Made by a program: the position numbers and the translations under genes
The notes under the pieces: model-generated
Databases searched by the model: none
Told to the model about the DNA's origin: nothing
What the model saw: only the letters and a program-made list of their open reading frames with translations
From: Psychrobacillus sp044762745
Lineage (GTDB): Bacteria; Bacillota; Bacilli; Bacillales_A; Planococcaceae
DNA length: 64,000 nt
Assembly (NCBI RefSeq): GCF_044762745.1
Contig: NZ_JBIWEX010000001.1
Location: 248,001-312,000, forward strand
Direction of reading: 5' to 3'
In this document: positions 42,504 through 51,979 of the stretch, piece after piece
Layout of the letters: every line of letters begins with the position of its first letter
How positions within the stretch are numbered: position 1 is the first letter of the stretch

Positions 42504-42648
42504 AGTACTTAAATTGTATTTTGTATATGAACTTGAAATCCAATTCTAACGTCATTAAACGGATTTCATTTCTAATGATTTTCAATATGCATTAAATAAC
42601 ATATTGTGAAGGAACTCGTTATTTCTTAAATTTGTATCACCCGCTATA

Positions 42649-42912
42649 TCATGCCTTTGGTATATTAATTTTCATACCACATAACTTTTTAAATATCCTT
42701 ATAACTAGCCATAAAAAAAATGTATAAAAAGCACTTTCAAAAAAACTAACAATCAGAGCAAATAACAGTGCGCCAAAATCTTCCCATTCGTCGAACCGAT
42801 ACAATTGAAATTGCCAATCGTAAAAAATAGTATGGATAGCTACTAAGATCAGAATGAATGGAAACACAGTCCAAAAATATTTAGTATATTCTTTTGGTAA
42901 TATTAATCTCAT
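42649..42912 (-). CDS. 87-residue membrane protein, unrecognised
   Basis: The product has two hydrophobic segments (about residues 12-28 and 46-70) joined by YDWQFQLYRFDEWEDFG, and a basic C-terminus. GAAGGTG precedes the ATG. It lies downstream of the broken DUF1254 gene and could be cotranscribed with it. No family is recognised. Confidence 0.55.
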   Translation of the reverse strand: MRLILPKEYTKYFWTVFPFILILVAIHTIFYDWQFQLYRFDEWEDFGALLFALIVSFFESAFYTFFLWLVIRIFKKLCGMKINIPKA

Positions 42913-42975
42913 TTTTTCACCTTCTATAGTTAGTTGGTTAATTGTTTGCTTTCTCTTTTCAATTTCGATAACAAA

Positions 42976-44313
42976 TTAATCCTCCCTTATAACCATCGGC
43001 GGATTCCACTCGCCATTTAATACACTCATTTTCGGCCAATATACTCTAAGTAACAGGTTAAATGATCCAATAGGTGCTGGCAACCAGTTGGATTTCTTCT
43101 CCTTACCAGGATATTCATGTTGAATAAATATATCAAGTGAGCCGTCCGCATTATAAGTTAACTCTCCAAGATGTGAGCCAATCGCATACCGATGTAATTG
43201 ATTTTCCACTAAGAAACCATCCGAATTATAAAGAGTTATAGACTAAAAAGCATTAGTTGGGGGAAATTGTTCAGGATTGAAATGAATTTTATAATTAAAT
43301 TTCCCATCTAAAGGAATATTTTGTTGATCGACAAAATTATACGCATAAACACTATCTAGCGGAATGTTTGCTCCAAATAAATTCATTGCAACAATCGCTC
43401 TTTTTTTATAATCGGTGCCGTAAAATCCAATATTATTTAGCGGCATGCTCCATCCACCCACTTCATTGTTAGTTAGTATTTCCTGACTGGCAGTCTGGAT
43501 ATAGTTCGGACCATGACGGACTGCATGGAACAGAGCTCTTTGTATAGACGGATGAAGTGTATAGAAATTGAATCCATTACTTGGAATAAGACCTAATGTA
43601 TGAAGCTTGAAAGTTATATCTGGGGATTGAATTGCAGCATAAGGTGGGCTTTTAAACATAAGCACCATCATTAATTGAAAAAATGTGGGTGCATCCATGG
43701 AAGTAAGTAGTTCTGTCGGTGATTGCTCGGTAATGATGATTTCATCGCTTGCATGTAGACTTTCACTCGGGTAAAGCCTTTCCAACATGTACTTATTTTG
43801 AATCGCATACACTGCCGGATAATCCTCTGGCCCATTTGTTTGTATTCTTCCCGTAATCCAAATGGTATCTGTTGGAGCAAAAATGACAGGAACTGCTGAA
43901 GGAAGAAACCCTTGCCAGCTTGGTCCTACGATAATGAATTGTTGTTCTTCTGTCCCAGTCGTACGTGCACCGACAGAAGCGAAGACATTTGAATACGCAT
44001 CAAGCATCGGTAGCAAATAATATCTGTCATCTGTGTTCGGCACATGCAACAGCATCGGACCTTCATTCAACTCAAGCCATGCAGATGAATAAAGTGTATC
44101 CACATTTGGCCTTACCACTTGAGTAAACTGAGGCGTAGATAGTACCTTTTGATGATAAAATTGATTCTTCTGCTCTAAACTTAACAACCCTCTTCTTCTA
44201 GTTAAATCCATCAGCACCAGCGGAAAGCCATACATATATGCGTCTATAGCGAAATCATGTATGATTTGTTCCTTATTAAGAGCTTGGCTTTTCCAGTCTA
44301 TTAAAGGATACAT
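42976..44313 (-). pseudogene. DUF1254/DUF1214 protein gene split by an in-frame TAG
   Basis: Two open segments in one frame make a single DUF1254-DUF1214 protein of about 445 codons. The first (43246-44313) contains IDAYMYGFPLVLMDLTRR, RPNVDTLYSSAWLELNEGPMLLHVPNTDDRYYLLPMLDAYSNVFASVG, the DUF1254 hallmark. After NAF comes TAG at 43243-43245, then SITLYNSDGFLVEN and the DUF1214 tail (IGSFNLLLRVYWP). Homologues usually have Trp (TGG) at the TAG position, so one G-to-A change explains it. The function of the family is unknown. It could be a recent pseudogene, amber readthrough or a sequencing error. Confidence 0.85.
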
Positions 44314-44492
44314 TCGATTCCTCCTAAAATAACAATACTTGATAGAAGCCTATGTAGTTTATGCAACGATCTATGACAGACTCCAAAAACGTTAAATATC
44401 TAAATATTCCAATAACCGTAATATGTGTTCTATAATGATGAAAAAGTTGAGGTGTCATATGAAGTTGAAAGTTCAAGAGCTTCAATGGTTAT

Positions 44493-44720
44493 ATGAAAGA
44501 TCTACTTGATTTGAGAAACATGTACGTTTTTAAGAAACTATTTAGAAAAGAAGAAAACCATGATCTTTTGCTTGATTTCATAAACCATTTTTAGAACTTT
44601 GTATAGTTGAAGTTTCTTCAGGTAGTACTAAACCCTTTGACCGATGAACAAAGGCTTCCGTTTTTAGATATACTGGATACTCACAATGAAAAAACAGAAA
44701 TAAGTTCTTTAAAAGAGTAA
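44493..44720 (+). pseudogene. Remnant of an Rpn / PD-(D/E)XK transposase-family gene
   Basis: In one frame from ATG 44493 the translation reads MKDLLDLRNMYVFKKLF and then RKEENHDLLLDFINHF, the typical N-terminus of Rpn-family recombination-promoting nucleases. It is interrupted by TAG at 44592 and another TAG at 44604, then continues VLNPLTDEQRLPFLDILDTH to a stop at 44720. Full-length members have about 280-300 residues, so this is a short decayed fragment. Confidence 0.7.
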
Positions 44721-44900
44721 ACTCTCTTCCTAATTCTAAGCTAGAAAACATATATTACTGGGTTGCATATATTTTAAGTGGTTATTAAGCTGCTAATGTG
44801 CATCCTTATTGTGAAATCACTGAATATACTAAATTACCACTCTAATTAGTGTATTCACGAAAATCTTACGCTATAATTCTTCATAGAGGGGGTAAGGAAT

Positions 44901-46289
44901 ATGATCAAACAATCAATCATTGAAAATGTGCTAGAAGCCGCGCTCTCCACTGGCGGTGATTTTTCGGAAGTATTCATTGAAGATAAATATGTGAACAGAT
45001 TGGAATTGCAAAGCGGTAAGTTAGAGAAAAGTATATCTGGTCGTGATTTTGGAATTGGAATCCGTATTTTTTCTGGTCTTCAAAGCATCTATACGTATAC
45101 AACTGATTTCTCAGAAGAAGGCTTGCTACTGGCAGCAAAACGTGCAGCACATGCTATTAAAGGTGGAGTAAATGGTACTATTCATCCACTCCGAAAAGAA
45201 ACATTCTATCCAATTCACCAAATAGCTCAGATGCCAAGAACTGTAAAACATGCTAGGAAAGTAGAGTTTATGAGGAAAGCAAATGAGATTGCTAGAAATT
45301 ACGATGAACGAATCCTACAAGTCGGACTACGTTATATAGACGAAGAACAGCATGTACTAATTGCTAATTCAGAAGGTAAATTCGTGGAAGATACTCGTGT
45401 CCATAGTCGGCTATCCATACAAGCGACCGCTTCTGACGGCGTTGAAATGCAGACGGGATTTTACGGACCAGGGGCTCATGCTGGATTTGAATTTATTGAA
45501 AACTTAAATCTGGACCATTATGCAGGTGAAGCAGCACGTACTGCCATAACTATGCTTGAAGCGGATGAATGTCCAAGTGGAAAGTTCCCTGTCATTATTG
45601 ATAATGAATTTGGCGGCGTTATTTTTCATGAAGCGTGTGGACACGGACTGGAAGCTACTTCTGTTGCCAAAAATAATTCTGTTTTCGCAAATCGAATTGG
45701 TGAAAAAGTTGCCCCCGATATCGTGACATACATCGATGACGGTACCCTACCGAATGAATGGGGTTCCCTAAATATGGATGATGAAGGCGAAAAGACACGC
45801 AAAAATGTTTTAATCGAAAACGGGATATTAAAGGGTTATCTTATCGATAAATTTAATGCTCGACGTATGAATGCAGAAGCAACAGGTTCTTCCCGCCGGG
45901 AGTCGTATCGATTCAATCCAACTTCTCGTATGACAAATACGTATATCGCACCGGGTACATCGACACCAGAAGAAATTATTGCATCGACAGAAAATGGACT
46001 ATATGCAAAATATATGGGTGGCGGCTCCGTTAATCCAGCTACAGGTGATTATAATTTCGCCGTTGCGGAGGCTTACCTTGTGAAAAATGGTAAGATTGAT
46101 CGCCCAGTTCGAGGTGCAACACTTATTGGTAATGGAGCGAAAACATTGCAGCTTGTCGATAAAGTTGGCAATAATCTTGCCCATGATGCTGGAATGTGCG
46201 GATCTATTAGTGGAAGCCTTCCTGTCAATGTTGGTCAGCCGATGATTCGCATCAGTGAAATTACAGTCGGTGGGACAAAGGGGGAATAA
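44901..46289 (+). CDS. tldD: TldD-type metalloprotease subunit
   Basis: This 462-residue protein is the catalytic half of the TldD/TldE protease, with the zinc motif HEACGH at residues 243-248 inside EFGGVIFHEACGHGLEATSVAKN. The conserved GSSRRESYRFNPTSRMTNTYIAPG and GGGSVNPATGDYNFAVAEAYLVKNGK segments are present. TldD/E heterodimers degrade or process small peptides such as microcin precursors and CcdA in E. coli. AGAGGGGG lies seven bases before the ATG. It is followed 3 bp later by the TldE partner gene. Confidence 0.92.
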   Translation: MIKQSIIENVLEAALSTGGDFSEVFIEDKYVNRLELQSGKLEKSISGRDFGIGIRIFSGLQSIYTYTTDFSEEGLLLAAKRAAHAIKGGVNGTIHPLRKETFYPIHQIAQMPRTVKHARKVEFMRKANEIARNYDERILQVGLRYIDEEQHVLIANSEGKFVEDTRVHSRLSIQATASDGVEMQTGFYGPGAHAGFEFIENLNLDHYAGEAARTAITMLEADECPSGKFPVIIDNEFGGVIFHEACGHGLEATSVAKNNSVFANRIGEKVAPDIVTYIDDGTLPNEWGSLNMDDEGEKTRKNVLIENGILKGYLIDKFNARRMNAEATGSSRRESYRFNPTSRMTNTYIAPGTSTPEEIIASTENGLYAKYMGGGSVNPATGDYNFAVAEAYLVKNGKIDRPVRGATLIGNGAKTLQLVDKVGNNLAHDAGMCGSISGSLPVNVGQPMIRISEITVGGTKGE

Positions 46290-46292
46290 ATC

Positions 46293-47636
46293 ATGCAAAT
46301 CACTGAATTCCAAGAAGAACTACTAAAAAAGGCTATGGATGCTGGTTTCAAGGAAGCTGAAGTGTATTATGAACGTTCGGAAACATTCCAATGTATGATT
46401 TTTGAAGGAGAAATTGATAGCTACGAAACATCTGAAGATAGCGGTCTTGGATTGCGAGGTCTTTATAACGGAAAAATGGGCTACGCCTATACAGAAAAAA
46501 TTGATGAAGATTCGATTCCATTTTTAATTGATAGTGCGAAAGCAAATGCAGAGGTGCTTGATGAGGACGATGGATCGAATATTTACGAGGGAAGTAAAGA
46601 ATACGCTACTCATGCGTTTTACAGTGAAGAGCTTGCAAAGATTCAAATTCCAGAAAAGATTGAACTCATTAAGTCTATTGAAAAGAAAGTACTTGCATAC
46701 GATCCACGGATTGTTACGCTCAACTACTGCGTTCTACAAGATTTTTCAGGAGACCGCATGTTGACGAACAATAAAGGTCTTTCATTGAAAGAGAAAAAGA
46801 ATGGATTAGGTATTTTCATTTCAACAGTCGTCAAAAATGGTGAAGAAATGAAAACAGGTAGTTTCATTAAACTAACGCGTGATTTTGGTTCTCTCGATGC
46901 AGACAAAATTGCAAAAGAAGCGGCAGAAGAAGCATTGTCTAATCTCGGCGAGCAATCCATTCCAGCTGGAAAATACCCAATCATTATGCGACATGACGCA
47001 GCAGCATCGTTACTAGCAACGTTCACACCAATTTTCTCAGCTGAAAACACGCAAAAGGATCAGTCGCTTTTGAAAGGGAAAGTTGGGGAGAAAATTGCAT
47101 CAGATGTCTTTAGCTTGCTTGATGATCCTTTCCATCCTGACGCCGTTGCGGGATCGAATTTCGATGGAGAAGGTGTTGCAACAAAAACACATGCGATCGT
47201 TTCAAGCGGGATTCTCGAAACACTACTGCATAACCGAAAAACAGCTAAATTAGATGGCGTAGAAACAACAGGTCATGCACATAAAGCGTCTTATAAAAGT
47301 ACACTCACTATAGCACCGCTGAATATGTTCATTGCACCAGGTGAAAAAAGCAAAGCTGACCTAATTGCTTCTACAGCAGACGGAATCCTCATAACGGATT
47401 TGTCGGGACTTCATTCCGGTACAAATACGATTTCTGGAGATTTTTCAGTTGCGGCAGTCGGTTTCCATATTAAAGACGGCAAAATTTCGACACCTGTTAA
47501 ACAGATGACAATCGCTGGTAACTTCTTCGACTTTATCAATGATATCGAAGAGATTGGATCCGATCTAAATTTCCTTCCAGGTGGCTACGGTTCCCCATCA
47601 TTACGAGTAAAAGAACTTTCCGTTACGGTTGATTGA
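46293..47636 (+). CDS. pmbA: TldE/PmbA-type protease subunit
   Basis: This 447-residue TldD paralogue lacks the HExxxH zinc motif and is the non-catalytic partner that shapes the cleft. Family features are YYERSETFQCMIFEGEIDSYETSEDSGLGLRGLYNGKMGYAYTEK near the N-terminus and the C-terminal IASTADGILITDLSGLHSGTNTISGDFSVAAVGFHIKDGK. It is in an operon with tldD. A possible hairpin follows its stop (47637-47660) but has no T-run. No peptide substrate gene is seen nearby. Confidence 0.9.
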   Translation: MQITEFQEELLKKAMDAGFKEAEVYYERSETFQCMIFEGEIDSYETSEDSGLGLRGLYNGKMGYAYTEKIDEDSIPFLIDSAKANAEVLDEDDGSNIYEGSKEYATHAFYSEELAKIQIPEKIELIKSIEKKVLAYDPRIVTLNYCVLQDFSGDRMLTNNKGLSLKEKKNGLGIFISTVVKNGEEMKTGSFIKLTRDFGSLDADKIAKEAAEEALSNLGEQSIPAGKYPIIMRHDAAASLLATFTPIFSAENTQKDQSLLKGKVGEKIASDVFSLLDDPFHPDAVAGSNFDGEGVATKTHAIVSSGILETLLHNRKTAKLDGVETTGHAHKASYKSTLTIAPLNMFIAPGEKSKADLIASTADGILITDLSGLHSGTNTISGDFSVAAVGFHIKDGKISTPVKQMTIAGNFFDFINDIEEIGSDLNFLPGGYGSPSLRVKELSVTVD

Positions 47637-47731
47637 GTAGAAAACTAGACATTTTCTACCCAACAACTGTGTCAGACACAAATCTAAAACAATTATGAAT
47701 AGTTCGGAAATCCCATGTATCACAGGGACCT

Positions 47732-47766
47732 AAAAAAGGAGCAGCACTATAAATAGTGCTGCTCCA
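47732..47766 (-). terminator. Terminator of pheST
   Basis: On the minus strand GGAGCAGCACTA pairs with TAGTGCTGCTCC, followed by TTTTTTAGG. It lies just after the pheT stop. Confidence 0.88.
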
Positions 47767-47773
47767 ATCCATC

Positions 47774-50185
47774 TTATCCTCTTAACTCCGCTCCTGCTTG
47801 TTCCGCAAGTGCTTTTAATACTTTGTTATGTGCATTTACAACTTCTTCATCCGTTAGTGTACGTTCTGGATCGAAATAAGTTAGAGAGAATGCAACCGAT
47901 TTTTTGCCTGGCTCCATTTTTTCTCCTTCGTATAAATCGAATAGATGTACACCTTTTAACAATCTACCACCAGATAATTGGATAATTGCTTGTAGTTCCC
48001 CAGCAGCTTTTTCGCTATCTACTACTAACGCAATATCACGTGTAATCGACGGGAATTTAGAAACTGGTGCGTAGTATAAAGCTTCGACTACTTTATTTAT
48101 AACTTTTGCTAAGTTCAATTCAACTACATACGTATCTTTCAAGTCTCGAGCTTTTTGTTCAGATGGGTGTAATTGACCGATTAGACCAATTTCTTCCCCA
48201 GCAAGTTTAATAGTAGCTGTTCGTCCCGGATGTAATCCGTCTACTACTGTACGTTCAAAAGTAAGTTCTTTCGAATGTCCAAGCAATTCCATTAATCCTT
48301 CGACAATTCCTTTTAATACGAAGAAATCAACTGCTTTTTTCTCACCTTGCCAGCTATGGTCTACCCATTTCCCAGCAATTACTACTGCTAAATGTTCTTG
48401 CTCATGAGGAAGACCTGATTCTGTTTCCCCTAAGAAGACAGATCCCACTTCATAAAGCGCAACTGTATCTGCTTGGCGAGCAGTGTTATACGTCACTGCA
48501 TCTAGTAAATGAGGGATTAAGCTTTGGCGAAGTGTGCTACGCTCTTCACTCATTGGCATTAATAACTCTGTTACTGGAGCAGTTTCTAAAGCGAATTTTT
48601 GAGACATTTCTTTGGATGTTAATGAATACGTAATTGCTTGATAAAGGCCTGCGCCTTCCAAGTAAGCACGAACTTGACGACGTCTTGCTTGGTAAGATGT
48701 TAAGCCACCTGGTTTTGATTCCTCTACTGGTAATGTCATTGGAATTTCATCATACCCATACATACGAGCAATTTCTTCGACGATATCTTCTTCAATTTTA
48801 ATATCTTGACGACGAGTCGGCGCATTAATGTATAAATAACCATTTGCCGCTTGGTGGTCAAATTTCAATCTTGTCAAAATAGAAGTCATATCTTCTAAAG
48901 AAATTTTCATTCCTAAACGATTGTTGATAAAGTCAGGAGATACAACTACTTCAACAGGTGTTTTATCTAATTCATCTACTACTACTGAACCTGCTAGCAC
49001 TTCTCCACCTGCAAGTTCTGCAAGTAGACTAGCTGCACGTTCTGCTGCTAAAATAACACGATTTGGATCGACACCTTTTTCAAAACGAGCACTTGCATCA
49101 CTGCGTAAGTTATGATCTTTTGACGTTTGACGAACAGATCCAGATGCAAAGTAAGCAGATTCAATTACTACAGTTGTCGTACCATCATGTACTTCCGAGT
49201 TTGCTCCACCCATTACACCAGCAATAGCAACCGGTTCTTTACCATTTGTAATAACTAAGTGGTTTGATTTAAGTGTACGTTCTTGATCATCCAGTGTAAC
49301 AATTTTTTCTCCTTCATTTGCAAGACGAATGACAAGTTCTTTTGTTTCTAGACGGTCATAGTCGAATGCATGAAGTGGTTGACCGTATTCCATTAATACG
49401 TAGTTCGTAATATCAACTACGTTATTATGTGGACGAACTCCAGCTGCCATTAGGCGGTGCTGTAACCAAAGTGGTGATTCTTTAATTTGCACATTTTTTA
49501 CTACTTTTGCTACGTACATTGGATTTTCTTCGATTGCATCTACACGCAAGTTTAAGTAATCAGAAGCCTTTTCGCTGCTTTCCGTGTAAGTTGCTTCAGG
49601 GTATTTCATATCCTCGGATAAGATGGCACCTACTTCATAGGCAACTCCTAGCATACTTAGGGCATCCGAGCGGTTTGGTGTTAAACCAAGTTCAAGGATA
49701 GTATCATCTAAACCAAGTAGTGGTAATGCACTTTCTCCAGGAGTTGCTGTTTCTGGAAGTACATAGATACCTTCTGCGTACGCTTTTGGTACTAGTCTTC
49801 CTTCAATACCCAACTCTTGAAGCGAGCAAATCATTCCGTTCGATTCTTCTCCACGAAGTTTTGCTTTTTTAATTTTTATACCGCCTGGAAGTACTGCTCC
49901 CGGACGTGCAACGATTACTTTTTGCCCTTCTGCTACGTTTGGAGCGCCACAAATAATTTGTGTTGTTTCTTCTCCTACGTCTACTTGGCAAATATTTAGT
50001 TTATCTGCTTCTGGATGTTTTACACATTCCTTCACATAACCGACTACTACATTTGTCATTCCTTGGGAACGATCAATTACTGCATCCACCTCGATACCTG
50101 AACGAGTAATCTTTTCCCCTAAATCTTTCGGATCAAGTCCGTGTGTATTTACATATTCTGCTAACCATTTCGTAGAAACTAACAT
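47774..50185 (-). CDS. pheT: Phenylalanyl-tRNA synthetase beta subunit
   Basis: This 803-residue subunit forms an alpha2-beta2 synthetase with PheS. An EMAP-type tRNA-binding domain is at the N-terminus (VVGYVKECVKHPEADKLNICQVDVGEETTQIICGAPNVAEGQKVIVARPGAVLPGG). B3/B4 domains carry the editing site that hydrolyses Tyr-tRNA(Phe). A B5 domain, a catalytic-like domain and the C-terminal ferredoxin-fold anticodon-binding domain (SKFPSITRDIALVVD) follow. It starts 12 bp after pheS and ends at a terminator. Confidence 0.97.
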   Translation of the reverse strand: MLVSTKWLAEYVNTHGLDPKDLGEKITRSGIEVDAVIDRSQGMTNVVVGYVKECVKHPEADKLNICQVDVGEETTQIICGAPNVAEGQKVIVARPGAVLPGGIKIKKAKLRGEESNGMICSLQELGIEGRLVPKAYAEGIYVLPETATPGESALPLLGLDDTILELGLTPNRSDALSMLGVAYEVGAILSEDMKYPEATYTESSEKASDYLNLRVDAIEENPMYVAKVVKNVQIKESPLWLQHRLMAAGVRPHNNVVDITNYVLMEYGQPLHAFDYDRLETKELVIRLANEGEKIVTLDDQERTLKSNHLVITNGKEPVAIAGVMGGANSEVHDGTTTVVIESAYFASGSVRQTSKDHNLRSDASARFEKGVDPNRVILAAERAASLLAELAGGEVLAGSVVVDELDKTPVEVVVSPDFINNRLGMKISLEDMTSILTRLKFDHQAANGYLYINAPTRRQDIKIEEDIVEEIARMYGYDEIPMTLPVEESKPGGLTSYQARRRQVRAYLEGAGLYQAITYSLTSKEMSQKFALETAPVTELLMPMSEERSTLRQSLIPHLLDAVTYNTARQADTVALYEVGSVFLGETESGLPHEQEHLAVVIAGKWVDHSWQGEKKAVDFFVLKGIVEGLMELLGHSKELTFERTVVDGLHPGRTATIKLAGEEIGLIGQLHPSEQKARDLKDTYVVELNLAKVINKVVEALYYAPVSKFPSITRDIALVVDSEKAAGELQAIIQLSGGRLLKGVHLFDLYEGEKMEPGKKSVAFSLTYFDPERTLTDEEVVNAHNKVLKALAEQAGAELRG

Positions 50186-50197
50186 GTCATTTCCTCC

Positions 50198-51235
50198 TTA
50201 CACTTCTGTTCGGTGGAATTGCGATAAGAAACGCACATCATTCGTATAGAAATGACGAATATCTTCCACTCCATATTTCAACATTGCAATACGTTCTGGA
50301 CCCATCCCAAAAGCAAAGCCAGAAAGTTTTTTCGAATCATATCCAGCCATTTCTAAAACGTTCGGATGTACCATACCAGCACCTAAAATTTCAATCCAAC
50401 CAGTTTTCTTACAAACATTACAACCACTGCCTCCACATTTGAAACAAGAAATATCCATTTCAACAGATGGTTCTGTAAATGGGAAGAAGCTTGGACGTAG
50501 ACGAATTTCACGATCTTCTCCGAACATTTTCTTCGCAAATACAGAAAGCGTTCCTTTAAGGTCACTCATGCGAATATTTTCGCCAATAACAAGTCCTTCG
50601 ATTTGTGTAAATTGGTGAGAATGGGTCGCATCATCATTGTCACGGCGATATACTTTACCTGGACAAATAATTTTAATCGGCTTTCCTTCTTTTGTTTCCA
50701 TCGTGCGAGCTTGAACAGGTGATGTATGTGTACGAAGCAAAATATCTTCCGAAATATAGAAAGAATCTTGCATATCACGAGCTGGGTGGCCTTTTGGTAA
50801 GTTCAGCGCTTCGAAATTGTAGTAATCTTTTTCTACTTCTGGACCTTCCGCAATTTCGTAACCCATGCTTATAAACAGGTCTTCGATTTCTTCTACTACA
50901 CGAGTTAGTGGATGATGATTTCCTGTTTTCACCGGTCTACCTGGTAACGTAACGTCAATTGATTCTTTTTCTAATTGCGCTTGAATCGCTTGTTCTTGCA
51001 GTATTGTCATGCGAGCTTCTAACACTTCTGTTACTTCTTCACGAACTACGTTTACAAGAGCTCCCATTTTCGGACGTTCTTCTGCAGGAAGTTTTCCCAT
51101 TCCTTTAAGTAGATCTGTAATCGGTCCTTTTTTTCCTAAATATGCAACACGCACATCATTTAATTCTTTGACATTCATTGAAGCTTCAATTTTTTGTAAT
51201 GCTTCTTCTTTTAGCTGTTGAAGTTGTGCTTCCAT
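50198..51235 (-). CDS. pheS: Phenylalanyl-tRNA synthetase alpha subunit
   Basis: This class II synthetase subunit of about 345 residues charges tRNA-Phe. An N-terminal coiled coil is followed by AYLGKKGPITDLLKGMGKLPAEERPKMG. Class II motif 2 lies in PGKVYRRDNDDATHSHQFTQIEGLVI and motif 3 in GFAFGMGPERIAMLKYGVEDIR. The Cys-rich CFKCGGSGCNVCKKTGW binds structural zinc in some species. The ATG at 51235 aligns with the B. subtilis start; a TTG nine codons upstream would include the AAGGAG site. A T-box leader controls it. Confidence 0.96.
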   Translation of the reverse strand: MEAQLQQLKEEALQKIEASMNVKELNDVRVAYLGKKGPITDLLKGMGKLPAEERPKMGALVNVVREEVTEVLEARMTILQEQAIQAQLEKESIDVTLPGRPVKTGNHHPLTRVVEEIEDLFISMGYEIAEGPEVEKDYYNFEALNLPKGHPARDMQDSFYISEDILLRTHTSPVQARTMETKEGKPIKIICPGKVYRRDNDDATHSHQFTQIEGLVIGENIRMSDLKGTLSVFAKKMFGEDREIRLRPSFFPFTEPSVEMDISCFKCGGSGCNVCKKTGWIEILGAGMVHPNVLEMAGYDSKKLSGFAFGMGPERIAMLKYGVEDIRHFYTNDVRFLSQFHRTEV

Positions 51236-51265
51236 GTTTTGTTGATCTCTCCTTTTTGACAAAAT

Positions 51266-51528
51266 AAAAACCCCGCCCCTATAAAAGGGACGAGGACTAA
51301 TTTCGCGGTACCACCCTGATTATTGCACGACGAATACGTGCAATCACTCAATTCGACTAACGGCTCTACACCGGCACACCTTTACAGTCAATGACTGGTC
51401 CCGGTGGCAGCTAGCGGGGTGAACTTCTATATGCATTCTCTATTTACACTTTCAGTCCAGGTGTAAAATTCCTTTTGTCGAATCGTCATATATACTTTTC
51501 CCGATGACAGCTTTTATATATCAAATTA
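51266..51528 (-). promoter_or_regulatory. T-box leader of pheST (Phe specifier)
   Basis: The minus strand has the T-box core AGGGTGGTACCGCG (complement of 51303-51317 region) followed by a terminator at 51268-51295 (CGTCCCTTTTATAGGGGCGGGG then TTTTTATTTT). Stem I is upstream, and TTC in GAAGTTCACC is the likely specifier codon. Uncharged tRNA-Phe should stabilise the antiterminator. Confidence 0.93.
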
Positions 51529-51534
51529 TATTCT

Positions 51535-51563
51535 ATTATACGAAGTTTTAAACGTTTCATCAA
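51535..51563 (-). promoter_or_regulatory. sigma-A promoter of pheST
   Basis: On the minus strand TTGATG and TATAAT are separated by 17 bases, just before the T-box. Confidence 0.8.
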
Positions 51564-51663
51564 GTGGGACTTATTTTATATTGTAAAATTAGACCATAAT
51601 AGTGCGCATATTAGGGATACTGCGTCGTAAAAGTTTTATTTGGTGACCGCTATGATTTCCGCT

Positions 51664-51775
51664 AGGCCTGTTTGTCGTGTTCAGGGTCCTGTTTGTCGCT
51701 TTCGAGATGTGTTTTGTCGTATTCGAAAGGTAGTTTGTCGCGTTCACAGCATGTTACGTCTCGTTCAACCATTTA
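51664..51775 (+). repeat. Degenerate 20-22-bp tandem array
   Basis: Five successive units share a core near GTTTGTCGNNTTC: TGTTTGTCGTGTTCAGGGTC, TGTTTGTCGCTTTCGAGATG, TGTTTTGTCGTATTCGAAAG, TAGTTTGTCGCGTTCACAGC and TGTTACGTCTCGTTCAACC. A related, more decayed series is in element 1 at about 9020-9125. Confidence 0.6.
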
Positions 51776-51851
51776 TTGGATTTTATTTTCAAGAAACACT
51801 ACATAAGATCGAATTTAACACAGTGCCTCTGATTAGCTAGCAACTTTTATA

Positions 51852-51979
51852 GATTGGAGCGGAAGGGCGGCGACCCCAGCGGGATGAAGTGAGACAGATG
51901 AAACTTCACAGCGCACGCGTAGCGTCGGTGAAGGTTCATCGCTCACCCCGCGGAAAGCGTCCGCCCTGTAGCGAAAATC
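51852..51979 (+). repeat. Palindromic core repeat, copy C
   Basis: It begins GATTGGAGCGGAAGGGCGGC and ends GTCCGCCCTGTAGCGAAAATC. GGGCGG pairs with CCGCCC, and CTTCAC with GTGAAG. It is the best-preserved of the three full copies. Confidence 0.78.

Noticed and set aside
41113..42585. Activator with 45 more N-terminal residues
   Set aside because: The ATG at 42450 has GGAGGGG nearby and begins at the PAS domain; the extra residues are low-complexity and cross the palindrome at 42485.
43209..43245. Frameshift between the two halves of the DUF1254/DUF1214 gene
   Set aside because: The halves are in the same frame; a single in-frame TAG explains the break.
51664..51775. Possible CRISPR array
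   Set aside because: Units are about 21 bp with no separate constant repeat and variable spacer, and there are no cas genes.
51640..51840. A 66-residue frame over the tandem array of element 2
   Set aside because: The apparent repeats RPVCRVQGPVCRF and so on only translate the DNA units; start context is poor.
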